18,263 nt of DNA from Acidobacteriaceae bacterium (GTDB lineage: Bacteria > Acidobacteriota > Terriglobia > Terriglobales > SbA1), in NCBI GenBank assembly GCA_003136335.1, contig PLEA01000503.1, forward strand, positions 2,499 to 20,761, written 5' to 3'. The number at the start of each line of letters is the position of its first letter. Position 1 is the first letter of the stretch. Positions 8,447 to 15,244 of the stretch are shown in pieces. Both the position numbers and the translations under genes were made by a program. The notes below the pieces were generated by a model. The model had not been told where the DNA came from. It saw only the letters and a list, made by a program, of their open reading frames with translations, and searched no databases.

Positions 8447-9795
8447 TGAAGGCGACCTCCAGACTTCTGCTCCTGACGCTTCTTGCCGGGCTCTGCCTGC
8501 CGGACGTGGGGCAAGGTGCGTCCTCGCAGAAGCCGCTCGCGCAGATGCCGGCCTCAGCCCGCCAGTTAATCGCGATCAAAGTTACCGGAAGCAAGCGGTT
8601 CCGCGAAGAGGCTGTCGCGGCGGCGACTGGACTGCAGATGGGCACTGCCGTCAACGACGACGACTTCAAGAAAGCTGCCCGCCGCCTGGGCGACATGGGA
8701 GTCTTCACCGAGATCGGGTACACCTTCTCTTATTCCTCCGCGGGAACCAGGCTCGAACTGCACGTGACAGATGCCGCGAAGTTTCTCCCGGCGCGCTTTG
8801 AGGATTTTGTCTGGTTCTCCGACGCCGAACTTCGCCAGCGCATCAAGCAACACGCCCCGCTGTTTGACGGAGAACTGCCGCTTTACGGCCGCCTGGCCGA
8901 CGAGGTTTCCGACGTGCTTCAGGCCATGCTGGTCGAGAACTCGATTCCCGGACACGTCGAGTATCTGCGGACGGGAAAACCTGACGGTCCCATCGAGTCG
9001 ATTAATTACCATGTGAACGATGTTCTGATTTTAGTCCGGAACATCGAGTTCACTGGCGCGTCGGCTGACGATCTGCCCGCGCTCAAAGCTGCGGGAGAGC
9101 GCCTTCCCGAGCACGAATACTCCCGCAGCCGCCTCAATGTGCTCGTCCAGCGGCAGCTTCTTCCTGTCTATTACGAGCGCGGCTATCTGAAGGCGACGTT
9201 CGGCGAGCCCCAACCGAAAGTCGTGAAGCAGCCAGCCGCCGAAACCGAAGACGGCCCACGCAACCAGACCGTAGTCGATGTGACATTTGCAGTCACGCCC
9301 GGGCAGCAGTACAAGTTGAAAAGCCTCGAGTGGACGGGCAACCATGCCTTCCCCACCGATACGCTGCAGAGAATGGTACGCGCGGAGCTCGGGAAACCCG
9401 CCAACACGATACGTCTTGGCGATAACCTGAAGGACATCCAAAAGCTCTACGGATCGCGTGGATTCATCACGGCCACCATCAAGCCGGACGCCACATTTGA
9501 CGACGAAGCGGGCACCGTCGCAATTCGCCTCGACGTGACGGAAGGCTATGTCTATCACATGGGCGAACTTGAATTCCGCGGCCTCGACAACAGCCTGATG
9601 GCGAAACTCCGCAACGCCTGGAAGATCCGCTTCGGGGAGGTTTACGACTCGACGTACCTCAGCGAATATCTGCCTGCAGCCCACAAGCTGCTCCCGCCGG
9701 CCTTGGACTGGGATGTGGCGTCGCACGTGACTGCCAACGGCCGCGACAAGACCGTCGACGTCGATCTCATCTACTCAGTGAAAGCGCCGAAATAG
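8443..9795 (+). CDS. Periplasmic POTRA-domain protein without a beta-barrel
   Basis: 450 aa. The signal peptide covers about 1-26 (hydrophobic LLLLTLLAGLCL). At least four POTRA-like units follow. The clearest are IAIKVTGSKRF...LELHVTD (about 42-110), VRNIEFTGAS...VDVTFAVTPG (about 198-288), KSLEWTGNHAFPTD...IRLDVTEG (about 292-370) and a C-terminal HMGELEFRGLDN...VDLIYSV (about 372-447). A degenerate unit lies between the first two. POTRA domains normally hand outer-membrane protein substrates to a BamA/TamA barrel. Here the protein ends after the last POTRA with no Omp85 barrel, so a partner barrel or a different role is implied. The start overlaps the LysR stop (ATGA); the ATG at 8446 is an alternative. 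Confidence 0.85.
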   Translation: MMKATSRLLLLTLLAGLCLPDVGQGASSQKPLAQMPASARQLIAIKVTGSKRFREEAVAAATGLQMGTAVNDDDFKKAARRLGDMGVFTEIGYTFSYSSAGTRLELHVTDAAKFLPARFEDFVWFSDAELRQRIKQHAPLFDGELPLYGRLADEVSDVLQAMLVENSIPGHVEYLRTGKPDGPIESINYHVNDVLILVRNIEFTGASADDLPALKAAGERLPEHEYSRSRLNVLVQRQLLPVYYERGYLKATFGEPQPKVVKQPAAETEDGPRNQTVVDVTFAVTPGQQYKLKSLEWTGNHAFPTDTLQRMVRAELGKPANTIRLGDNLKDIQKLYGSRGFITATIKPDATFDDEAGTVAIRLDVTEGYVYHMGELEFRGLDNSLMAKLRNAWKIRFGEVYDSTYLSEYLPAAHKLLPPALDWDVASHVTANGRDKTVDVDLIYSVKAPK

Positions 9796-10078
9796 GGCTT
9801 GCCGTACGGTCAGGACTCTGTTGAGGTGCTTGTTCGTTTCTTGGAACAGTTTCTGACGGTTTGTTTGGGGACGCCTCTCGTCTGTTTGTCTTGTGCCCTC
9901 TTTTCCGAAGCAGAACTTGAAGAAGCGGCTTCCAGTGTATTTGTGAAGTCCGCAAGGCTTGGCGCACAGGCGCGCTCAGCGTTCCGGATATGACGAGTCT
10001 CGTCGCGAATCGTCAGCGATAGATTTTGCAGTAAGAGGCTTTGCCCGGGCCCTCCCCCAACACAATCCGGGCGTTTAG

Positions 10079-10115
10079 GCCGGGATGCGCGCCCACGCTC
10101 CCCGCATTTTTTCTT
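10079..10115 (+). terminator. Imperfect Rho-independent terminator-like hairpin
   Basis: GCCGGGA (10079-10085) pairs with TCCCCGC (10099-10105) with one mismatch, followed by A and six T's. It probably ends transcription from the LysR-POTRA operon, although it lies 284 nt beyond the stop. Its 3' half, CGCTCCCCGCATT, recurs exactly in the terminator at 10597-10634. Confidence 0.45.
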
Positions 10116-10124
10116 ACGCTGCGT

Positions 10125-10174
10125 GATGAGAACTTGTAACTTCTCATCGGTTGGATCATCCTCTAAGCCAGAGG
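10125..10174 (+). promoter_or_regulatory. Two hairpins in the leader of the small secreted protein
   Basis: The first has a perfect 8-bp stem, GATGAGAA (10125-10132) and TTCTCATC (10141-10148), with an 8-nt loop CTTGTAAC. The second is CCTCT-AAGCC-AGAGG (10160-10174). They lie 48-97 nt before the ATG at 10222, downstream of a terminator-like hairpin and so within the likely 5' leader. They do not match a riboswitch class I can recognise. Confidence 0.45.
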
Positions 10175-10221
10175 CTGTGCCGCCAGCATCGCTCGGGTGC
10201 CAGCCCACAAGGAGATCTGCG

Positions 10222-10575
10222 ATGAATGCACCAGTTCGGAAAGTGGGATTCCTTCTGTTGAACCTAGTTGTAATTTCAGGCCTAGCGGCTTCCTCCGCCT
10301 TCGCGGCCAAGGCAAAAACCTTCACCGGGACGGTCAGCGACTCCATGTGTGGCGCCAAGCACACCATGCCGGGCGACGATGCCAACTGCACCCGCATGTG
10401 CGTCGGCAAGGGAGCGAAGTACGCTCTGGTATCGGGCGACAAAGTCTACACTCTCGACACCAGCGACAAAGCAGCCTTGGCAACTCTCGACAAAAATGCA
10501 GGCGCTAGAGTTACCGTTATGGGAACAGAGAAGGACAACACCATCGCCGTGACCGGCGTCACCGCCGCTCCCTGA
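10222..10575 (+). CDS. Small exported cysteine-containing protein
   Basis: 117 aa. The signal peptide is about 1-29 ([15 protein letters not shown], cleavage at AFA-A). The mature protein starts with [14 protein letters not shown], then [22 protein letters not shown] and a beta-rich C-terminus. The Cys/His set MCGAKH-x9-CTRMC could bind a metal or form a disulfide; that is inference. The pattern resembles a widespread acidobacterial family of small secreted proteins of unknown role (from memory). The start is fixed by AAGGAG at 10209-10214, 7 nt upstream. It appears monocistronic, with a structured leader before and a strong terminator after. Confidence 0.82.
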   Translation: MNAPVRKVGFLLLNLVVISGLAASSAFAAKAKTFTGTVSDSMCGAKHTMPGDDANCTRMCVGKGAKYALVSGDKVYTLDTSDKAALATLDKNAGARVTVMGTEKDNTIAVTGVTAAP

Positions 10576-10596
10576 CCCGGCTTGGTTCGACGTCCA

Positions 10597-10634
10597 GCGG
10601 GGACCGCGCCAGCGCTCCCCGCATTGTTTTTTTT
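10597..10634 (+). terminator. Rho-independent terminator
   Basis: A perfect 7-bp stem GCGGGGA (10597-10603) and TCCCCGC (10616-10622), with a 12-nt loop, is followed by ATTG and eight T's. It lies 22 nt after the stop codon of the small exported protein. Confidence 0.85.
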
Positions 10635-10675
10635 GCATCTCGCCTGCAAATTCATATTTCCTTTGCAAAGCATTG

Positions 10676-10684
10676 TGTTAGATT
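10676..10684 (+). promoter_or_regulatory. Possible extended -10 element for the arginine decarboxylase
   Basis: TGT-TAGATT fits an extended -10 (TGn plus a hexamer). It would place transcription start about 37 nt before the TTG start codon. No good -35 lies 17 bp upstream. A perfect TTGACA at 10693-10698 is too close to the gene to act as its -35. Confidence 0.3.
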
Positions 10685-10727
10685 GTGCATTCTTGACAAT
10701 CAATTTCCTTTCCGGAGGATCACCGAT

Positions 10728-11285
10728 TTGGGCAAAGACATGGTTCCGAAGCGGATTTTCTTTACTAAGGGAGTGGGGAAACACCGCGAGCGGCTGACTT
10801 CGTTCGAATTGGCGCTGCGCGACGCCGGTATCGCTGCCCAGAACCTGGTTCGTGTCTCCTCCATCTTCCCGCCCAACTGCAAGCTGCTCGCTCGCAAGGA
10901 AGGTGTGAAGTATCTCCATCCCGGCGAAGTGGTTTTCGCCGTGGTCGCCGAAAACTCCACGCGCGAGCCTCACCGGCTGCTGGCTTCGTCGATCGGCGTG
11001 GCCATTCCCGCCGACCGCAACACCTACGGCTATCTCAGTGAGCACCATTCCTTTGGCGAAACCGAGGACGCCGCTGGGGAATATGCCGAGGAACTCGCCG
11101 CCGAAATGCTCGCCACCACCCTCAACGTGGAATTCGACCCTGACCGCTCCTGGGATGAGAAGAAGCAGATCTACCGTCTGTCCAACAAAATCGTGCGCAC
11201 CGCAAACGTGACTCAGTCGGCCGTGGGCGATAAGCGAGCGCTGTGGACTACGGTCATCGCCTCGGCCGTGTTGATCTTCGACTGA
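10728..11285 (+). CDS. Pyruvoyl-dependent arginine decarboxylase
   Basis: 185 aa. It converts arginine to agmatine + CO2, the first step of polyamine synthesis. The proenzyme self-cleaves between two serines, here Ser44-Ser45 in [11 protein letters not shown], to give a beta chain and a pyruvoyl-capped alpha chain. Other family signatures are [34 protein letters not shown] and [19 protein letters not shown]. The cluster as a whole, with agmatine deiminase and carbamoylputrescine amidase further on, supports decarboxylation of arginine rather than histidine. Start: GGAGG at 10714-10718 lies 9 nt before TTG 10728 but 21 nt before the in-frame ATG at 10740, so TTG is preferred. Starting at 10740 would remove only four residues. 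Confidence 0.93.
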   Translation: MGKDMVPKRIFFTKGVGKHRERLTSFELALRDAGIAAQNLVRVSSIFPPNCKLLARKEGVKYLHPGEVVFAVVAENSTREPHRLLASSIGVAIPADRNTYGYLSEHHSFGETEDAAGEYAEELAAEMLATTLNVEFDPDRSWDEKKQIYRLSNKIVRTANVTQSAVGDKRALWTTVIASAVLIFD

Positions 11286-11601
11286 TGGCGTTCGCTTGGC
11301 GTGAGCTTCACAGCGTCCCCGTAGTTCCCCGGCCGCGGCGACGGCCTTCCGTCCAACCTTCGTTCGTAGCGGCTGCTTCGACGATGAACTATTGCGCCTG
11401 GGCAATTACTCTCCCGCCGTTATTTATCTTGGATCGATTTCTAAGTATCTGAATCAAATAGAGTTGATAGAAATAAAGTCGATAGCCCGTCTCAGTGGGA
11501 GTAGAACTTTGGTAACCCCTACCTTAGCCGGATGTAACGCTCCGATAACAGGAATCGGCTAATATAGATGTGGTAGGAAAGACACAGAACGAGGAGTAGT
11601 T
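11286..11601. other. Gap without a supported gene (316 bp)
   Basis: An A/T-rich part (about 11445-11485) and a TAATAT stretch (11560-11565) suggest a promoter region for the GTG-started gene at 11602, but no complete promoter can be defined. The short plus-strand open frames here look non-coding. No repeat or RNA gene is seen. Confidence 0.45.
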
Positions 11602-11880
11602 GTGGACATCGAAACACGCAGAAAGAAGCAACAGGCCCTGATGGTGCAGTTAGTGGAGCGAAAGGTGCGATCCCGCGCCAAGCAGATCTATGAAACACGC
11701 GGTCAGGAGGATGGTCAAGCCCTGCAGGACTGGTTTCAGGCAGAGTCGGAAGTCCTTGGAAACAGTATTCTTGCGCCGCTATACCGCCGACTCCGGACGG
11801 GCAGTCACGACACCCAGGAAGGCAATTCCAGCCAGGATTCTATCCCTCAAGATTCCGCGGCCTGCGAGACCAGCGCCTAG
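11602..11880 (+). CDS. DUF2934 family protein
   Basis: 92 aa. Residues about 22-52 (RSRAKQIYETRGQEDGQALQDWFQAESEV) match the DUF2934 pattern: an Arg-rich helix, then an aromatic, G-(Q/R)-x(2-3)-G, and DW-x-x-A-E-x-E. The function of this small family is not known. The remainder is a Gln/Ser-rich tail that looks disordered. The start is GTG, with GAGGAG at 11591-11596, 5 nt upstream. It lies inside the polyamine region between the decarboxylase and the DHS-like gene; whether it takes part is unknown. Confidence 0.8.
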   Translation: MDIETRRKKQQALMVQLVERKVRSRAKQIYETRGQEDGQALQDWFQAESEVLGNSILAPLYRRLRTGSHDTQEGNSSQDSIPQDSAACETSA

Positions 11881-11968
11881 AATTCTCCCGGGCCGATTAT
11901 CTTAATTTACAGCGTCGCAACTTGAATCTCTTGTGCGCCCCCGCGCCCTTTGTGGTTTATGTTTCTGG

Positions 11969-13129
11969 CTACTTCCTGGAGGCAGCTTTAGCGCCCTTGC
12001 GCGCGCCGCCAGCCTTCTTCGCCTTGTCCAACCGCTCGATCACAGCGGCCACGATGATGGGCAGCCCAACGGTCGCGTCCACGAAGACTTCGCCAAACTT
12101 CCCGCCTTCCGACGGAGGCACGAACTTGCCCCAGGAGATCGCCTCGCTATAAGGACTGCCGGATAATCCGCCCCAGTATACCGGCTCCGGGCAAATTCTG
12201 AGCCCGTAGTGATAGCGCTTCAAGGGTACGTTTTCTCCCAACCGCCGGTGCCTGAGTTCGATGAACGGCCCAAACTGCTGCGACCAGTTGCGCGGCACTC
12301 CTCCGCCGATGGTGAAAATTCCCAGCTTCTTCTGCCGCAGCAGGGTCGCGGCAAAATGCTCGAGATCTTCGAACGGATCAAATCGGATCTTGTGTCTTCC
12401 CGTGGATTCTCTCAGCCGGTTGTTCAGCGCCGTGTCCAGACCCAGTTCGGAGTCGCTGAACGCCGGCACAAACACCGGCACTCCCTGTTCATACGCGGAC
12501 TTCAGAATTCCCCGCTGCCCCTGATTGCGCTTCGCCAAATATGCTCCGATGGCGTGATTCAGCTTGTATGAGCACATCACCTCGTTGTGGTCCCAGGCCT
12601 CAAGAACGGCCGCCATGACTTCCTCGACGTCGTCCAGGTTCTGCTCGGGCTCGAGGGTGTCGTAGACGCGGTTGTAGCCCTGCTCGTAAAGCTCCTCATC
12701 GGAAACTTCCGGATTGGCGCGAAAGTGCGCCCGCCCGGTGGCCTCGACCAATCCGTGAGCCATCAGCGCACCGGTGGAGACAATCGCATTCACAATGCCG
12801 CGATCAATCAACTCGGTGACGATCAGTCCCTGCTTGGCCACGGTCATCGCCCCAGCCAGAGTCATCACGATGAATGCGTCTTCGTCAAGCGCCATCGCTT
12901 CGAGCACGTCGGCGGCCTCACCCAGTTGCCGTCCCGTAAAGGCGGTCTTGGCCATCGCCCGCACCAGATCGTCGATCGACCTCACTTTACCCAGATCCAG
13001 CGGCTCGAGCGGAATCAGACGGTCTTCAATGGGATTGTGCAGATGACGGTCTTTGCCCTCACCCCCTGAGCCATGTGCCTGCCCCTGATTCGAATGCTGC
13101 TTCGAGTTGCCACGATTGCCGTGTTTCAA
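11969..13129 (-). CDS. Deoxyhypusine synthase-like protein (probable homospermidine synthase, SpeY type)
   Basis: 386 aa. It is a Rossmann-like DHS fold: AFTGRQLGEAADVLEAM and VSTGALMAHGL near the start, LGIFTIGGGVPRNW, and SEAISWGKF. Lys335 in SWGK matches the catalytic lysine of eukaryotic DHS (AVSWGKI) that carries the aminobutyl intermediate. Bacteria lack eIF5A, and DHS homologues such as cyanobacterial SpeY make homospermidine from spermidine and putrescine. The upstream and downstream putrescine genes fit this role. Start: minus-strand GGAGG (13136-13140) lies 6 nt before TTG at 13129, better than the farther TTG at 13153. The first 35 residues are His/Gly/Asn/Gln-rich and the C-terminus is Lys/Ala-rich; both look disordered. 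Confidence 0.88.
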   Translation of the reverse strand: MKHGNRGNSKQHSNQGQAHGSGGEGKDRHLHNPIEDRLIPLEPLDLGKVRSIDDLVRAMAKTAFTGRQLGEAADVLEAMALDEDAFIVMTLAGAMTVAKQGLIVTELIDRGIVNAIVSTGALMAHGLVEATGRAHFRANPEVSDEELYEQGYNRVYDTLEPEQNLDDVEEVMAAVLEAWDHNEVMCSYKLNHAIGAYLAKRNQGQRGILKSAYEQGVPVFVPAFSDSELGLDTALNNRLRESTGRHKIRFDPFEDLEHFAATLLRQKKLGIFTIGGGVPRNWSQQFGPFIELRHRRLGENVPLKRYHYGLRICPEPVYWGGLSGSPYSEAISWGKFVPPSEGGKFGEVFVDATVGLPIIVAAVIERLDKAKKAGGARKGAKAASRK

Positions 13130-13254
13130 CGCAAACCTCCCAAGCTGATCCAACCTAACTCTTTGATCCCCGACCCACTACTCTACAGGAACCGCGAGAC
13201 TGGATGCCACGCGCGATCGCCGACGCCGGCGATTCCTCATTTAAACTGCCAAGC

Positions 13255-14229
13255 ATGTCCGGTAAGCGCAGTTTTGAAGAACAAATCGCGGCTCTCGACG
13301 CGCTTCGCCAACTGCCGGAAGAAGCCCGCGCCGGGCCGTTACGCAAGGCGCTGGCCCATCGCAATAATTTCATCGTGGCAAAAGCGGCGGATCTTGTGCG
13401 CGAATTCCGCATGGCACCGCTGAGCCCGGAACTGCTGAATGCGTTCGACCGCTTCTTCGAAAATCCTGTAAAAACCGATCCGCAATGCTGGGCCAAGAAC
13501 GCGCTCAGCCGCGCACTCGCCGCGCTGGATCACCAGGAGGCGGAGGTTTTTCTCCGCGGGATGCGGCACATCCAGATGGAACCGGTCTGGGGAGGCAGTT
13601 CCGACACTGCCGGAACTTTGCGGGCCACTTGCGCGATGGCGCTCGTGCAATGTCGCAGCCTGACCGACGCGGATTTGCTGACGCACCTTGTCGAACTGCT
13701 GGGCGATAAGGACAAGTCAGTTCGAGCGGAGGCAGTGCGGGCGATCGAACAGGTTGGGTCGGCACCGGCTTCGCTTCTGCTCCGCTTGAGAGCCATTCTC
13801 GGCGCCGACGAACCCGAAGTGCTGGGCGCCTGCTATAGCGGAATCTTGCGCCTCGAGGGCCTCGGTGCAATCCCTTGGATCCGACGTTTCCTCACCACGG
13901 CTGACGACTCCGCTGCCGAAGCAGCTCTCGCGATTGCCGGAACGCATTCCCCCGAGGGCTTCCATGCTCTGCGGGAATGCTTCGCTAAGGCAGACGATCC
14001 GTGGTGGCATTCCGTTCTGCTTTCCGCCATCGCCCTCACGCGCCAGGATGCGGCGCTGGAATTTCTACTCGAACTGGTTCGCACGGAATCGCCCGGCGCC
14101 GAGGGCGCGATCGAAGCCATTCTCCGCTCCATGCCCTCGCAGGAGGTGATCAATCGCCTGGAAAAACTAGTCGCTGGCAGTCCTAGACTGGCTCGCGTCT
14201 TTGTGGCACATCACAAAGTGTCCTCCTGA
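13255..14229 (+). CDS. HEAT-repeat protein of unknown function
   Basis: 324 aa. The chain is almost entirely paired amphipathic helices with HEAT-type periodicity, for example LVELLGDKDKSVRAEAVRAI, LRAILGADEPEVLGACYSGI, FLTTADDSAAEAALAIAG and LRECFAKADDPWWHSVLLSA. It has no signal peptide, so it is probably a cytoplasmic scaffold. It is divergent from the DHS-like gene and followed by aguB. HEAT-repeat deoxyhypusine hydroxylase (DOHH) works after DHS in eukaryotes, but DOHH needs four His-Glu dyads and this protein has none, so that activity is unlikely. The ATG at 13255 (MSGKRSFEEQ) is chosen because the repeat fold begins there; the ATG at 13204 is the alternative. Neither has a clear Shine-Dalgarno. 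Confidence 0.8.
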   Translation: MSGKRSFEEQIAALDALRQLPEEARAGPLRKALAHRNNFIVAKAADLVREFRMAPLSPELLNAFDRFFENPVKTDPQCWAKNALSRALAALDHQEAEVFLRGMRHIQMEPVWGGSSDTAGTLRATCAMALVQCRSLTDADLLTHLVELLGDKDKSVRAEAVRAIEQVGSAPASLLLRLRAILGADEPEVLGACYSGILRLEGLGAIPWIRRFLTTADDSAAEAALAIAGTHSPEGFHALRECFAKADDPWWHSVLLSAIALTRQDAALEFLLELVRTESPGAEGAIEAILRSMPSQEVINRLEKLVAGSPRLARVFVAHHKVSS

Positions 14230-14268
14230 TCGGCGAACTCCTAAACCGCGGCGATGCGGCGTGCCTCC

Positions 14269-14296
14269 AGCTGAAAGCTGAGCGCTGACGGCTTCG
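14269..14296. repeat. Heptamer repeat array upstream of aguB
   Basis: Four contiguous 7-nt units read AGCTGAA, AGCTGAG, CGCTGAC, GGCTTCG. They belong to the same degenerate family as the arrays at 7420-7533, 16494-16528 and 18196-18216. The array ends 31 nt before the TTG start of aguB. Confidence 0.65.
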
Positions 14297-14327
14297 GATG
14301 CTATATTGTTCGCGGAGGTCGCAACGC

Positions 14328-15230
14328 TTGCCCCCTGAAAAATTCCGCGTCGCCCTGGTGCAGATGTCCTGCGGCCCGGAGCCAGAACAGAATCTGGAGA
14401 AGGCACTGAGCCGCGTGGCCGACGCCGCTGGACGCGGTGCCAAGGTCGTGTGCCTGCCCGAACTTTTTCAGACCCAGTATTTCTGTCAGCGCGAAGATCA
14501 TTCGCTGTTTGATTTGGCCGAACCGATTCCCGGCCCGACTACCGAAAAACTGTCTGCTTCCGCGCGCAGCAATGGCGTGGTTCTGATCGCATCGCTATTT
14601 GAAAAGCGGGCCGCCGGCGTCTACCACAACACTGCGGCGATCTTTGACAGCGATGGTTCCCTGCGCGGCCTCTACCGCAAGATGCACATTCCCGATGATC
14701 CGCTCTACTACGAAAAGTTCTATTTCACTCCCGGCGACCTCGGCTTCCGCGCCCTCGACACCAGCGCTGGGCGCCTCGGCACCCTGGTCTGCTGGGACCA
14801 GTGGTATCCCGAGGGCGCGCGGCTGACGGCTTTGCAAGGCGCTCATGTTCTCTTCTATCCGACAGCAATCGGCTGGCATCCCGCGGAGAAGGCCGAGTTC
14901 GGCGTGGCCCAGCACGACGCCTGGCGCACCATCCAGCGGTCTCACGCCATCGCCAACGGCGTTTACGTCGCGGTCGTAAACCGCGTCGGCTTCGAAACCG
15001 GCAACATCCGCGGCAATTCGGCTCCGGGCCAGGGACTGGAATTCTGGGGCGCATCCTTCTTCTGCGACCCTTTTGGCCGCGTGCTGGCGGAAGCCTCGCA
15101 CGACCGTGAGGAAATTCTGGTGGGAGATGTTGACCTGAAGGCGCTGGAAGACATCCGCCGCAACTGGCCCTTCCTGCGCGACCGCCGCATCGACAGCTAT
15201 GCCCCCATCACCAACCGCTTGCTCGACTAG
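14328..15230 (+). CDS. aguB: N-carbamoylputrescine amidase
   Basis: 300 aa. A nitrilase-superfamily enzyme that hydrolyses N-carbamoylputrescine to putrescine + CO2 + NH3 in the cytoplasm. The catalytic triad is Glu45 (LPELF), Lys118 (YRKMHIPDD) and Cys155 (LVCWDQWYPE). The specific signatures FQTQYFCQRED, DQWYPEGARLTAL and FYPTAIGWHP match the carbamoylputrescine subgroup. Start: GGAGGT at 14314-14319 lies 8 nt before TTG at 14328. The in-frame ATG at 14298 has no ribosome binding site and would add an atypical basic leader. It is followed after 14 bp by agmatine deiminase, clearly one operon. Confidence 0.96.
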   Translation: MPPEKFRVALVQMSCGPEPEQNLEKALSRVADAAGRGAKVVCLPELFQTQYFCQREDHSLFDLAEPIPGPTTEKLSASARSNGVVLIASLFEKRAAGVYHNTAAIFDSDGSLRGLYRKMHIPDDPLYYEKFYFTPGDLGFRALDTSAGRLGTLVCWDQWYPEGARLTALQGAHVLFYPTAIGWHPAEKAEFGVAQHDAWRTIQRSHAIANGVYVAVVNRVGFETGNIRGNSAPGQGLEFWGASFFCDPFGRVLAEASHDREEILVGDVDLKALEDIRRNWPFLRDRRIDSYAPITNRLLD

Positions 15231-15244
15231 GACGAGAATCCACC

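Larger units (their letters stand above)
9796..10221. other. Gap without a supported gene (426 bp), structured leader at its end
   Basis: This stretch holds the terminator-like hairpin at 10079-10115 and the two leader hairpins at 10125-10174, described separately. In 9796-10078 I see no repeat array, RNA gene or credible small ORF. The minus-strand open frame crossing it runs antisense through the next gene and lacks any homology I recognise. Confidence 0.5.

Noticed and set aside
9810..10442. 210-codon minus-strand open frame covering the 9796-10221 gap
   Set aside because: It runs antisense through the exported protein, its terminator-like hairpin and its leader. The composition is atypical of a protein.
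10693..10698. Perfect TTGACA as -35 of the arginine decarboxylase promoter
   Set aside because: The -10 would fall on the ribosome binding site and the transcript would begin at or inside the start codon.
10446..11405. 319-codon minus-strand open frame
   Set aside because: It is antisense to the arginine decarboxylase and the small exported protein. It has no ribosome binding site and no recognisable fold.
13255..14229. Bacterial deoxyhypusine hydroxylase
   Set aside because: The HEAT fold and the DHS-like neighbour fit, but there are no His-Glu dyads for a di-iron centre.
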